From Albifimbria verrucaria (Eukaryota; Ascomycota; Sordariomycetes; Hypocreales; Stachybotryaceae): 64,000 bases of DNA. Below the pieces are notes generated by a model, which searched no databases, had not been told where the DNA came from, and was given only the letters and a program-made list of their open reading frames with translations. The stretch spans positions 5,270,001 through 5,334,000 of the forward strand of contig JAHREC010000018.1 of NCBI GenBank assembly GCA_020081605.1, in the 5' to 3' direction. Of this stretch, positions 1 through 12,019 are shown one piece after another; the first letter of the stretch is position 1, and each line of letters starts with the position of its first letter. Position numbers and translations under genes: made by a program.

Positions 1-525
1 GGGAACCGCATACTGAGAGAAGAAGGATGTATAAGCAAACATGTTATGAGGTTCGATGGATTGAGTAGGAATGGCCACGCACGCGGTTGTAAACAGTCGT
101 CGCCACCGAAGCCATCGGGGCAGTTACACTTCCCGTTGAATTCATTGCAATCCGCATACTGGGCACAGGTGTGAGCTGGTAAAAGGCAGTTAAAGCTGTC
201 AGGTTGAACAGTTCATGTCAGTGCATTGGTTCGAGTCGAACGGACAGTAGATCACCAACCAAGGAGGGCAGTCGCTGGGCCGGTCATCCATCAAAGCCAG
301 CTGTGCCCGTAGCATGGCCACGTCAGAGAAACTCGAGTTGCCATAGGCCGCAATGATAGCTGGAAGACAGGTCACGGCTGCAAAAACAAGACCTCTAAGC
401 CTTGGGGAGCCATGATGGTCGTTGGTTGCAGAGTCCAGTGGATTCTGCGGAAGAGGTGACCGGCGCGGCGATGAAGAGAAGGAAGCACGAGGTTGGACAA
501 GCATGAAATGAGAATGACGTTCCAA
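1..525 (-). CDS. EGF-like domain membrane protein (5' part, runs off left edge)
   Basis: The start is at 525. Exon 1 (525-260) encodes a basic, Ser/Pro-rich N-terminus and one hydrophobic segment (about residues 44-60), followed by an [17 protein letters not shown] region. A 64-nt intron (259-196, GTTGGT...CTGACAG) joins it to exon 2 (195-83). Exon 2 is cysteine-rich (C-x5-C-x5-C-x-C-x8-C), as in an EGF-like module, and contains GGDDC. A second intron (82-13, GTGCGT...CTCAG) leads to exon 3, of which only LCGS is inside the window. The splices join in frame without correction. The pattern matches a conserved family of fungal EGF-domain integral membrane glycoproteins; their function is not known to me. 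Most of the protein lies outside the window. Confidence 0.72.
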
Positions 526-2559
526 ACAGCATGGGGTAACGCGGGTGGAGGTTCGTTGGGTCGGTTACTCCAGGCACCAGACTAGACCATGAACTAACCC
601 GATATTCCAGGTCGCAGCAACCCAAGGTTAAGCTGATGGGGTGAGACACCTGCCTAGCTAGGTTAGACTCTCGATAGCTTGTAGAATGCACTTGAAGACA
701 AGGTTGAACTCAGCCGGCAGGGCACGTAGTCGCTACCTCCTCGCTGGATGTACAGTAAGGTCAGCTTGCGTGAAGGAACGCACGCATGTTGGCTCCACTT
801 TGGCAGCATGCGTGGAACACTCCGCCACTCCTGAAACGGTGTTGCTTCTACCTAAGATGGCAAGCATGCAGGTACCGACGTAATATTATCACAACATACT
901 GATAGACTTATTCTCAACACATTGTTATGCGGGGAGTTTGTGAGGCGCTATTTTAAAAAGTTCACAGAAAAGTGGTCAGTGACACCCATAAAAAGAATGT
1001 GCAAATTATAGATTCTGCCTTGTTACTTAACAGAGAATTTATCGAGCATCAGCTCCAGATCAGACTCATGCACCACCTTCTCTACCTTGCTTGCCCTCCT
1101 TCATGCGTAGGATGGAAGACTTCACACGTTTATCACACATAACACGCGGTACGTCCTCGAAGATGCATAGAGTAGACATTAAGAGTAGGTGCTCATTTCT
1201 TGGCTCTCATGTGACTACTATCTCAGAAACTTGTGGCTTGAAGCTTGCTGTTCTCTTAGCAGAGGTACCAGTATACCTCAGGTAAGTCTGTGGCGAACTC
1301 ATCAACCATGCTTTCAGCCAAAATGAGCATCACTGATTGAACGATAATATCATCCAATATGAAGCAGCCTTGCTCTACTACCTCCTACTCAACGAGAGAA
1401 CCCGACATACAACCAGTGATAAGCATGCGTCCCGTAGCTAGGCGCTTTCCCACGAAAACAGAATAAAGGGTCAGTGTTCCAAAGGGACCTTAATCGTATT
1501 GGCTTCACCACTGTCAATTTACTGGTGATGTACAGTAGATGGATACTAGATGCTAGGAAAAGCATGACAATATGCAGTAGGACTTTCTCCAGCATCCCAC
1601 GAGTAAACTGTCCGAACCCTGAGCGACACGTTCTGTCTTGAAAACCCTTTATTAGTGAACCTAAATCACCCAACCGCTTCTGATCTTAGATGCATGTGGT
1701 GTTAGATAAAGTACATGGTCGGTTGATCAGATTTTGACAGTCCTTCATGTTCACCAATGCAATGGTACCTCATATGGGCACACACTTGGTGATAGAATAA
1801 ACTTCACTACACGCTCAGTGCATACCTAGTACGCATGCACATTTTTCGATTCATACTGGGACTTAGAGGAGTGACAGTCAACTGTCGCATGAACTCGTGC
1901 TACAGTTCGGTGCAGCATGGTACTTAGGTAGGGGCCTAGACAGCGTACATTGGACAGGTACTTAAGTGACTTACTTTGTTACTTCCGTTGGCATGCACTT
2001 GCCTAAAGTACCTACCTTTACCTAGAGGTGGATGCCCCTCCGTGGTACGGTATACTTTATTTCTTACTCAAAGTACTTACAAAGTACGCTATACTATCCG
2101 GGTTAGAAAGTACTGGACCTTCTTCATCAAGTCACTCTAAACCTCCAGTGAATTTTTGCCCTGCGAATGCTGATGACGACGCTTCTTCCCCGGGTTAAGA
2201 TGATTCCCATCTCCAACCCCATCTTGGCCCTTGGCATTCAACCCAACTATTGCCTCCCGTTTCTTGTCTCACCAGTCTGATTGTTCCTTTTGATTCAATT
2301 ATGGTCGGGGTTGGTGACACTTCAATCAAGCAATCGCAAGATCCAACCTTTCGGCTTCACCACGACAGTCTCCCTTTCCGTCGACCTTCACTCTTTATGC
2401 AGACGTCTTTGCTACAAAGCATCCAGTCACGGCCGATTTCGATGTACGATAGGGAAGCCGAACGAACGGTAGATGGGTTGCCCTGATAGATTCCACTCTG
2501 CACAGCCAGACAACTAAGCCCTTGCTGTATGCGCCGTACGGGATCCCGCATTTTATACC
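526..2559. other. Intergenic, about 2.0 kb, no gene recognised
   Basis: This is the shared upstream region of the divergent EGF-like gene and aspartic protease gene. Only short, non-conserved reading frames occur. Between about 1920 and 2060 there are several copies of a TACTTAGGTA / TACCTA type motif that recurs elsewhere in the window. No RNA gene was recognised. Confidence 0.5.
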
Positions 2560-4059
2560 ATGAAGCTCTTGCGTTTGACGCTTCTCAGCATCTCTTTCCT
2601 TCCACTGGCTTACTCCCAGGTGGTTCAATGGGATCTCCAAAGACGTGTTATACAGCCCGAAGTTTACCGCCGCTCGAATGAAGCCATCGAGACCACTATT
2701 AAGAACGAAAGAGCACGAGGGGCTATTACGCTACCATCGGAGTAGGCAATCCAAGCCAGCCGCTTACTCTACAAATAGACACTGGAAGCAGCGATGTCTG
2801 GGTTCCTTCTAGTAATGCTGGTATATGCACTAGCGCTGAGAGCCGTGGCTGCACATTTGGAAGCTGTATGTTTTATACTTCCTTCAGACCTGACACAATT
2901 TTGAGCATTGCTTGCTGACTTGGTCCTATTAGTCAATCCTGCAAAGTCGGGCTCGTTCAAAACCATCGGGGCGAGCCTGTTCGACATCACCTACGAAGAC
3001 AATAGTTATTCTAGAGGCGACTACTTCAAAGATGACTTCCGGATAGGAGGTGTCAAGATTCAAAACTTAACAATGGGGCTTGGCATCCGGACGACTATAT
3101 CTCATGGCCTTGTTGGTGTTGGCTATGCACTTAGCGAGGCATCTACGACTACTGCAGATGCCATATATCCTAATCTGCCTATCGCCATGCAACAAGCAGG
3201 TCTAATCAACTCTGTTGCATACAGCCTGTGGCTAAATGACTTGGATGCTAGTACAGGGAACATTCTATTCGGCGGAATCGACACTGGCAAATACCTCGGT
3301 GACTTGATTAGCATTGAAGTCCTACTCGATGAGAGTGCTGATAACTTCACGCACCTTACAGTGGCCATGACGTCCCTTGAGGCAACAAGCCCTAGTGGTA
3401 GCGACGTGCTTAGTTCTGAAGATCTCCCCATACACGCTGTTCTCGACTCAGGCTCCACCTTGACGTATCTACCGAGCGACATGACACGCCAAGTTTGGGA
3501 TGAAGTTGGCGCCAAATATGAGCCTTTATTTGACATGGCCGTTCTGCCTTGTTCATACGGTAACCATCCAGGCTACTTCTCTTTCGGGCTTGCTGGACCA
3601 AACGGTCCACGGATCAATATCACAATGGATGAGCTGGTAGTTGACCTCACTGATGGAAAGCCGCCCCGATTTGCATCAGGCCCATACAACGGTGAGGCAG
3701 TTTGTGCATTTGGTATTCAGAACTATACCGGCGGTCCTTATGTTCTTGGAGATACTTTTCTGCGCTCCGCTTACGTTGTTTATGACCTCATAAATAATCA
3801 AATCGCCTTGGCCCCGACCAACTTCAACTCCACGACAACCCACCTCGTTGCTTTCGAAAGCAAGGGAGCCGCAATACCGTCTGCAACCGTGGCGCCAGAT
3901 CAAGACAAACCCACAATGCCGACCAACCCGATAGAGTCGGAGCTCACAGCCGCTGACGGTTTTCAAGGCCAAGATAGTGGCACCGCTATTTTACCAAATG
4001 CATGCGGATTTACGATGACCATAACGTTCCTTGCTATAGCATTTGCAACCACGTTTTAG
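2560..4059 (+). CDS. GPI-type secreted aspartic protease (yapsin-like), one frameshift
   Basis: A pepsin-family (A1) endopeptidase. The N-terminus is a signal peptide (MKLLRLTLLSISFLPLAYSQ). The first catalytic aspartate is in DTGSSDVW near residue 75 and the second in DSGSTLTYLP. The C-terminus is Ser/Thr-rich and ends in a hydrophobic tail (TMTITFLAIAFATTF), suggesting a GPI anchor and a cell-wall or plasma-membrane location. Exon 1 is 2560-2865 and exon 2 is 2933-4059, with a 67-nt intron (GTATGT...CTATTAG). The frame breaks at the GGGG run near 2717-2720: one more G restores reading into GYYATIGVGNP. With that base the coding length is 1434 nt (477 aa). The break is more likely a base-calling error than a pseudogene, because everything downstream is intact. 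Confidence 0.85.
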
Positions 4060-4533
4060 TTAGGAGTATCCTGGTAAGGGAAGGAGATGGCGTTAGTGGC
4101 ATTGTTTGTGGTGTTCGGTGTACTTGATTACTATAAATACCACGGTACTGTCTGGATATATGGATTATCAGTGAAGGGCGGGGTTGAGGTGTTGTGATGC
4201 AGATGCTTGATGTATACAGTATAGCCATCATTGATATCGAGCATGTTGGATATTACGCACTGTGATCTAGCTCTCTTAGGTAACGCGGTGCTGAAAATGG
4301 TAGTGAAGGTATGTTCCCAGTCCAAATACCTACCTTAGTAAGTACCTAGTAGGTAGGAAAGTACCAACTACCCTTGCATATTCCCGACTGTGAGCGCGAT
4401 GGCACGTGAGCGCGCGACTAGCCGCCGATAGGAGCTAAATCGGACCCCTGGCTTAAAAAAGTTTCCTGCTTGATCCAGGTAGGAGTGAATCTGGCGTCCA
4501 CCACGAGAAGCCCTCTTGATCAAGTCTGCAAAG
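4060..4533. other. Intergenic between protease and MEF1
   Basis: No gene is seen. The stretch at 4326-4366 is a run of TACCTACCTTAGTAAGTACCTAG-type motifs, the same family as elsewhere in the window. The rest should hold the MEF1 promoter. Confidence 0.5.
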
Positions 4534-7078
4534 ATGAGGGCATTTGGGGCCAGCAGATGGCTTAGCTGCCGTCTGTTCTCGGACTCACAGGGACTTCGGA
4601 CCAATGCCCGAGATTTTAAAGTGGCTATATTGCCATGGGCGAGCCAGCACAAACACCACTTCAGTCAAAGCTCCTGGAGAGCAAACGCCGCACAGGAGGC
4701 GTGAGTATATTCGCAATCGTCATCATACAAGACATCTTTATCTGACTCGGTTATAGTCTTAGGAAAGCTCAGGAAGATGCCGCCAGCTTGACACCCGAAT
4801 ACGTTGCCGCCAATATGGATCCTAAAGAGGCGCAACGGTTGTCGCGAGTTCGCAACATCGGTATCGCGGTAAGCAAGCAAACTTTCATCTTGAAATGAAT
4901 ACGGCAGTGAACTAACTCGGCCACAATAGGCCCATATTGATAGCGGAAAGACAACAGTAACTGAACGTGTACTCTTCTATACCGGACGAATCAACGCCAT
5001 TCACGAAGTTCGAGGCAAAGACTCTGTTGGAGCCAAGATGGACTCCATGGAACTTGAGAGAGAGAAAGGAATCACAATTCAATCAGCAGCAACATTCTGT
5101 GATTGGAGAAAACTGGAAAACGAAAAGGAAGAGACCTACCACATCAATCTTATTGATACCCCGGCCATATTGACTTCACCATCGAGGTTGAGCGAGCCCT
5201 CCGAGTCCTGGATGGTGCAGTGATGATTCTCTGCGCCGTGAGTGGCGTACAGTCGCAGACCATCACTGTGGACAGGCAGATGAAGCGATACAATGTCCCA
5301 AGAATCTCTTTTGTCAACAAGATGGATCGTATGGGTGCCAACCCCTGGAAGGCTGTGGAGCAGATCAATACTAAGCTCAAGATCCCCGCCGCAGCCATCC
5401 AGATCCCCATTGGTGCCGAGGATGAATTTCAAGGTGTCGTTGACTTGATTGAAATGAAGGCTATGTATTTTGAAGGACCTCGAGGCACCAAAGTTCGTGT
5501 AACGGATCAAATCCCGGCGAACCTGAAGGAGCTTGCTGTCGAAAAACGTCAGGTCTTGATCGAGAAACTGGCTGACGTTGACGATGAGATGGCTGAGCTT
5601 TTCTTGGACGAGAAGGTGCCCACAAACGCGCAGATCAAGGCCGCCATTCGCAGATCGACTACTGCCCGTACTTTCAGCCCTGTTGTTATGGGATCTGCTC
5701 TTGCTGATAAAGGAGTTCAACCCATGCTTGATGCTGTATGCGACTACTTGCCCAATCCTTCCGAAATCGAAAACACTGCTTTGGATAAGTCCAAAGAGGA
5801 AAAGTCTGTTAAGCTGGTCCCGTACAACTCCCTTCCCTTTGTCGGTCTTGCCTTCAAGCTGGAGGAGAACAACTATGGACAGCTCACCTATATTCAGGTC
5901 TACCAAGGCACCCTGACCAAGGGCTCGTACCTCTTCAACTCCAGGACCGATAAGAAGGTCAGAATCCCTCGCATTGTCCGCATGCACTCGAATGAGATGG
6001 AAGATGTTTCTGAGATTGGTGCTGGTGAGATTTGCGCTGTGTTTGGTGTCGACTGTGCGTCAGGCGACACTTTCACGGACGGTGGTCTGCCGTATACTAT
6101 GTCGTCAATGTTCGTCCCTGATGCCGTCATGTCGCTGTCTATCCAGCCCAAGCGTTCGGCCGATGCCGATAACTTTAGTAAGGCTATGAATCGGTTCCAG
6201 CGCGAGGATCCTACCTTCAGAGTCCACGTTGATGCCGAAAGTGAGGAGACAATCATCTCAGGCATGGGCGAATTGCATCTTGAGGTCTATGTGGAACGCT
6301 TAAGGCGAGAGTACAAGACCGACTGTATCACCGGACAGCCTCGTGTCGCATATCGTGAAACCATCTCACGCCGTGCAGACTTCGACTTCCTTCTCAAGAG
6401 GCAATCCGGCGGCCCTGGTGATTTTGCCCGAGTTGCTGGTTGGATCGAGCCTAACGAAAATCCCGAAGAGAACCACTACGAGAGTCAGGTTGTTGGCGGG
6501 CATATTCCCGACAAGTTTCTCTCTGCTTGCGCTAAAGGTTTCGAGATTGCTACGGACAAGGGCCCCTTCTGGGCCATCGTGTAATCGGAAGCAAGATGAT
6601 CATCAACGACGGCGCGACTCACGTCACTGATTCATCGGATTATGCCTTCAGCTTGGCCACACAGATGGCTTTCCGTAAGGCTTTCACCGACGCTGGCGGC
6701 CAGGTCCTGGAGCCTTTGATGAAGACAACCATCACGGCACCGAACGAGTTCCAGGGTAACATCCTCATGCTCATGAACAAGCGTAACGCGACAATCCACG
6801 ACACGGAAATTGGCAGCGAGGATTTCACTCTGATCTGTGACTGTAGCTTGAATGCTATGTTCGGCTTCAGCTCGCAGCTGCGGGCCGCTACGCAAGGAAA
6901 GGAGAGTTCGGCATGGAGTTCAGTCACTATGCACCCGCGCCGCCGCATTTGCAGTAAGTCATGTCAACGATATTACTTGGACTTATCTCTGCGCAATCAT
7001 ACTGACATGGATTTTGTTTTTAGGAAGGAGTTGGTGGCCAAGTACCAGGCCGAATTAGAAGCGAAGCGAACTAAATAA
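4534..7078 (+). CDS. MEF1: Mitochondrial translation elongation factor G1
   Basis: A GTPase that drives ribosome translocation in mitochondrial protein synthesis. The first in-frame ATG (MRAFGASRW) opens a basic, Ser-rich presequence. Exons are 4534-4700, 4757-4868, 4930-6953 and 7024-7078. The G1 motif [10 protein letters not shown] is split by intron 2; G3 is DTPGH and G4 is NKMD. Domains II to V follow, including [10 protein letters not shown] and the C-terminal [10 protein letters not shown]. Three one-base deletions interrupt the frame: 5157-5165 (inside DTPGH), 6565-6573 and 6896-6903. With all three restored the coding length is 2361 nt (786 aa), which suits the family. The identification is firm. 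Because this protein is required for mitochondrial translation, real inactivation is unlikely. Confidence 0.95.
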
Positions 7079-8303
7079 ACCCTAGATGGACCATGAGGCT
7101 GCACGTATGGGTGTTACCCGAGGTTCGGGGATGTATGATAAAGAATGCGGGGTCTAAGTTCTTGTATATATGAGCCTCCCTTGTACTTGCAAAAGATTCA
7201 TCGATAGAACAATCATAGACGAGTGTCCGGAACGTAGAGGCATATACTTTCCCTATGGATCATGGGTTGTAGGCGTGGTGAAACTATGCGCAAATCGTGT
7301 TTCGCTTTCTCCCTCCCGTGTTAGTGGGGAAGTGGTGGACAGATGGAAAGCTGTGCTGCATATTCCACTGGATGTGGTGAAACGATGTGGGCTAGAGGCT
7401 TGTGCGGTTGGTATGTTTTGTCCCCGCCATTTCAAAATTGGACTGTGCTCCTCCCCATGGGAGCAGATCTCACACGAGCTCACAGCGCCGACTCTGGAGG
7501 CGAGGTGTGTTATGGCCTGATGGTGGTGGAGGAGAGTACCTAGGCAGGGTGTTGGGGGTTGGCTGTCTTTGATAACATGAACGGAGGCGGTTTATACAAG
7601 ATACACACATAGTGCTGAGGCAAAGAGTGAACTGTGCGAACCATGGATGCGCTGAAGCCTGGGAGTGGGAACTCTCAGACAGGATCAGGCGATGAAGCTC
7701 CAAGATGCAAAACGTAGATGGTACCTTTAGGGCGGGTGCGTCGTGGTTGGCAGGCCCAGGTACTGTTTCGTACCTCGGTGAATTATGGGACCTAGGGGTC
7801 CTCAACCTTAGGTTAATCTTACCCCTGACTCTCTACATGCACCTGGCTTCGCGAACGGCGCTATTTGCCGGAGGAACCCTTTTGGCGTCGGGCCACTAGG
7901 AAGCGAAGCAAGCACTTCATGATACCTGCAGCGTGTAGTGCGCCGTTGCTTTGCCAGGCGTAGCTCCAGGTACCCATCCGGTTGGCTGCCCAGCCATTCT
8001 TCACCTCCTGACGGCACTGCATCATTTCCCTCCCACCGCGAGGTGAGCTTCGGGCAACTCTTGTCTGGTTGTCTGGTTGTCTGTCTGTCTGTCTACCGGC
8101 TGACTGGTCCCAGAGCATCGTTTCTTACATTCTCTCTCCCTTCTCTTCACGCCCTTCTCTTCTGCCTGGCTTGCATGGTCTAGAACATCCCGGGGCACCG
8201 ACCCTCGAGCTCGATCCTCCCTTGCCTCTTCACCGCTGGCCTACCCCAGTGCCTCCCTTTTCTCCTTCGAGATATCCAGACGACTCATCGACGAAACGCC
8301 ACC
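7079..8303. other. Intergenic, about 1.2 kb
   Basis: MEF1 3' flank followed by the promoter region of the next gene. No conserved reading frame is seen. It contains a TGTC microsatellite near 8063-8095 and a pyrimidine-rich stretch (8120-8280) just before the start codon, typical of fungal leader regions. Confidence 0.5.
8063..8095 (+). repeat. TCTGGTTG/TGTC microsatellite
   Basis: Two TCTGGTTG units run into four TGTC units. The repeat sits about 210 bp upstream of the start codon at 8304. Confidence 0.8.
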
Positions 8304-10371
8304 ATGAGCCAGGTCAAGAACCTACGGGCCATGTTCGAGAACAAGGAGGAAACGAGCCCACCAGAGAGAGGAAGATCGTCAGGCGTTTCGACCCCATACC
8401 AGTCTGGTAAGAATCATCGCATATGACACGTACCTTCCCCGACGACCCGTACAGCACAGCGTTTGTCCAGGAGCTCTTTGCTTTTGGTCACTCCTTTCAT
8501 GTCTCAATTCTCCTTCCACCACGTCACTGTGCAATTCAGAACCAAACAAGCCTGGTGCTGATACGGAACTTTGTTCGTCTCTAGGGCCTCACGGTACCGG
8601 CTCTCCCAGGCCGCTCTCCAAAGTTCGGACTAGCTTCGTAGCTGTTGAGAAGGATGGACGCATGGGCTTGCGACGTGACCCCAGTGGCGAGTCCAGCGTT
8701 TCTCGGCGGCGAATGAGTAACGATACCGACATCGAATCCATCTCCACAATGCCAGACAAGCAAAGCAGTGCCCCTCCGACGAAGCTACAAGACCAGCACG
8801 AAGGTTGTTCGTCAACGAACCCATTCCCGAGTCTCCACGACAACCCCCAAGGCAACGATGTGTTTGTCACCATACCTGCCTCAGCCGACGCCACAACAGC
8901 AGATTCAAACGACTCATCCACCGACAAGCAACCTCGTTCCGAATTGAACCCTGCGGTCTCGGCTCAACCTCCGCAAACTATTCCTAGCTCGACGGCCGTC
9001 AACAGCAAGCCCGACACGGAAGAAGTCGACAGCAGCTTAGGTGCAAAGCTCTCGAAAGCATTGGCTACACGTCCAAAAGCCACGCCCAGACCAGATAGCT
9101 TGGATGTGAAATCTAAAGCCACCAGTGAGCCGGCAAAATCGCCCAGAGCAACTAAAGCTCCTACTACCCTCCAGAAACCCCTTCCAAGCCGGTCACCAAG
9201 ACAGCAACAAAAGTATCTACAAAAGTAGAGCCTAAGCGGGACCTGCCAGCAAGCTCCAAGCCAAGCGGTGTCGGGGCTGCTAAACCCTCGACTTCGGCAG
9301 TGGCAAAGAAACCCCAAACACTTAAGCCCAAGGCCAAGTCACCGACGAAGCCAGCCAACCTCCCGTCCTCGCTTACTGCTCCCACGGCATCCTCGGTGTC
9401 TAAAGGAAATACCTCGCGCCAATCCCTGTCTAGGCAGTCAGGTAACGTGCAGAATTCTGCCGCCAATGCACGACCTACCAGTAGGGCTAGTGTATCGAAC
9501 ACTGGGGCTTCAGCCAAGACGATCAGACGGCAAGCCTCAACCATCAGCCGTCCTAGACCAAGTGTAGGCCCTCCACCCAAAAGGTGGCAACGACTGAGCC
9601 TCCGATGAAGAAGTCTCAGAGCCAAGTTGACGAAGGCTTTCTCGCTCGCATGATGCGTCCCACCCAGTCCTCGTCCTCCAAGGTCGCTGAGAAGGCTCCA
9701 GTGACACCTCCCCGGAAATCTGGCCCGCGGCAGTCGTCGGGAGCGCAATTCAATGCAAAACATGCAAGCAGCTCCAAACGAGGGGGACTGAAGTGACCCC
9801 TCCCCAAAGCGAGCTGGAACAGACAATGAAGACTCCTCCGGCGCCCCTCAACCAGCAACCAAACCTACAGGCACTGGCAGCCCAACAGCAGAAGATTCAA
9901 GTGCCCTTGAAACATATGATTCATCTCAACCCAACCCTGTAATCACGGACCGACAAGAAGAAGGAGAGAGAAGCCAGAGAAATGGACGAGGTTATGGTCA
10001 CAGCTGCCCCTATTGATACACCAGCAGACGTGGGTAGCTCTGCCGCAGATGCGAACCAAGTGCAACCTACATTCGAGTCTGACGGTCCCGATTCAGAACC
10101 TAAGGCTACGAAGGTAGAAGCCGTTGTGGCAGATGCTACTACAACTGGTTTGAACCATGATTCGGCTGAATCCGAAGAGGCAACTGCTGTGGACCAAATT
10201 TCTACAGCTTCCGAGACGGTAGAAGAAGAGCAATCCACAGTCGGAGATTCGGCTATAGAGGCACCCCAGGTTGTGGAGGCTGTGACAAATTTCGCGACGG
10301 GAAGCCTTGCAGCCGCTCCAGAAGCGCGCTCTGAGGAACATCCCGAGTCACTAAGCAACACAGCTGTGTAA
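8304..10371 (+). CDS. Large disordered Lys/Ser/Pro/Thr-rich protein of unknown function, heavily frameshifted
   Basis: I cannot assign a function. Exon 1 (8304-8406) encodes MSQVKNLRAMFENKEETSPP. A 178-nt intron (8407-8584, GTAAGA...CTCTAG) joins in frame to GPHGTGSPRPLSKVRTSF. The start is preceded by CGCCACC. The remainder is low complexity, with basic KPxA/TPxK-type stretches, a charged KKKEREARE segment near 9955-9980 and an acidic Glu-rich C-terminus. Frame breaks occur near 9166-9170, 9579-9582, 9782-9786, 9802-9805 and 9945-9955. The first four each need one extra base in a homopolymer, while the last needs two bases or one fewer. After repair the product is about 630 aa. The N-terminal 50 residues look like the only conserved block, as in hypothetical proteins of other Sordariomycetes (from memory). 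It may be a scaffold or cytoskeletal protein, but that is a guess. Confidence 0.7.
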
Positions 10372-10785
10372 ATGCAAGCACTCAAGCCGAACCTCGCGGC
10401 GGAAGGACGGTATTTAGGCGTTGGGTTTGACTAGCTGCTGCCAACAAAGAATGGTAAACATGAAGCGAAGCATTGTGAAGGACAGGTCGAATTACCACAT
10501 GTGCACCAGGGAGGAGCGAGCAATTTAGATATTGGATAGATTCATACTTCTTCACGATACCCGAAAGGGCGTAGGCGCATAGTGAGTTGAGCTAGATGCA
10601 TTAGAAATACATTTCAAATAAGTCTACAGAGTAATCCTTATTGGCAAGGGTAAACTATTGCCCCAAGCTACTACATACATATGAGGCCTACGCCGAGGCT
10701 ACCTTAATTGTACAATGCAACAAGATATCGGGTAGAAGCAATTCTTGTTCCATCCCAGAACTCCGGTCAGTCGCCACGACCATGA
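10372..10785. other. Convergent 3' intergenic spacer
   Basis: About 410 bp between the stop codons of the disordered-protein gene (+) and the MRPS8 gene (-). Nothing beyond presumptive 3' untranslated sequence is seen. Confidence 0.5.
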
Positions 10786-11284
10786 TCATGATACTCGGCA
10801 AACCACAAGTCCACCAAGCTTCCGCGAAAGTGCCTCACGGGCCTCGAGGATACCACGTGGCGTTGACAAGAACAAGCATTCACCTAGATTTAACCCAGGA
10901 ATTATGCCCCTTGACCTTGGTGGGAAGCCCTCTGGCTATCCTAGCCAGCTCCTGCGTCTCGATATGTACGAGGCGGGAGGGTTTGCTGATGGCACGGGCC
11001 TTGGAAAGAACAGGCTTTCCGTCCCAGTATTTGAGGCCTAGCCAAAGGCGTCTCGTAGCAACGTTGGCGTGGGTGACAGGCTCGGGGGCTTGGGTGAGCA
11101 TCTGCTCCATGGTTGGTGGGTGAGGGCCAGCGCGATAGACAGCGGACAGGAAGCCAGAACGGTGGAGCGCAACGGCAAGGTTAAGGTTGTATTTGCAGTT
11201 CTTCACCGATGTGAGGCCAAGTCGCGCCATGGAGGCGTTCTGCAAGTGCGAACACATGTTCGCGACATTGAGGATGGAGGGCAT
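10786..11284 (-). CDS. MRPS8: Mitochondrial small-subunit ribosomal protein uS8m
   Basis: A component of the mitochondrial 37S ribosomal subunit. The start chosen is the ATG at 11284 (MPSILNVANMCSHLQNAS), giving the expected short N-terminus. Recognisable uS8 signatures are HLQNASMARLGLTSV, the RAGPHPP turn, VATRRLWLGLKYW and the C-terminal STPRGILEAREALSRKLGG. The frame is broken at the run 10907-10910 (GGGG on the coding strand). Removing one G restores VKGIIPGLNLGE and gives 498 nt (165 aa). This is one of only two sites in the window that clearly need a base removed rather than added. It is intronless and lies downstream of the KMO gene on the same strand (about 740 bp from the KMO stop). 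Confidence 0.93.
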
Positions 11285-12019
11285 GGTGAAGCTTAAAGGG
11301 TTATTCCCCAGGTCGAGCGTATCGCACAACCAAAGTAATCAAACTAGCCTTGAGCGATTGGTCCGGGAGCGGAGGAGGGAAAGGCGTCGATACTGTCGAC
11401 TTCGGGAAGCTATCGACCTAGACGTTCCCTATTGATGAAGCGTTAGCGATGGCTGTGAAGACGGGTAGATTTCACGCACAGTGTCCTGGGTGACTCAACA
11501 AGTGCTTCTGTGCGGTGTCCTAGTCACTTACAAGATCAAGAGTTGTCCGTCGCCCACGCGAACCCCGGGAGCATCTAGGGAAGAGTATGCGGAGGAAGTT
11601 GTGTTGGCGGTGGTCTCGTTTGATACAGAAGGCGCCAAATTTTGGACAAGGGTGATGACTAAGCGCTGATTGGTCGGCGCTCGTGGGTCCATCACCATCT
11701 TTCCCATGTCTCACTGCTGGGAACCTCGCCGTCTCTAAGCGGACTCATTTTACGACTCTTACGCAAAAGATGAAATTCCAGAGGGTGATATTAATGGCTT
11801 GTTTATTATACAGGCGCATGTGGCCGGTGCTATTTCTACAATTGCAATGATTCCCTACGTGGCCTCTGCTATATAACAGATCTCTCCCTCTCCATATTCA
11901 CAAACCTATACGGAGCTTAACTGAATCCAATGACAGCCGGACCCCGGACTGGGATTTTCTACAGTCATGTTCCCGATGCCGACTATCCCACGCCGCAAGG
12001 AGTCGAGTACACGGTACAT
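11285..12019. other. Intergenic between KMO stop and MRPS8 start
   Basis: About 735 bp. It should contain the KMO 3' end and the MRPS8 promoter. No further gene or RNA is seen. Confidence 0.45.

Noticed and set aside
2560..4059. The aspartic protease as a pseudogene
   Set aside because: A single missing G in a GGGG run with catalytic motifs, intron and C-terminal anchor intact; the window-wide error pattern explains it better.
5136..5987. A 283-codon open frame on the minus strand opposite MEF1
   Set aside because: It is a mirror of codon bias in a clearly identified gene and shows no domain of its own.
5157..6903. Programmed ribosomal frameshifting in MEF1
   Set aside because: Three separate shifts, none with a slippery heptamer and structure, and the same error type occurs in unrelated genes.
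10641..11123. Plus-strand open frame of 160 codons
   Set aside because: It is the reverse-strand shadow of MRPS8, whose protein similarity is clear.
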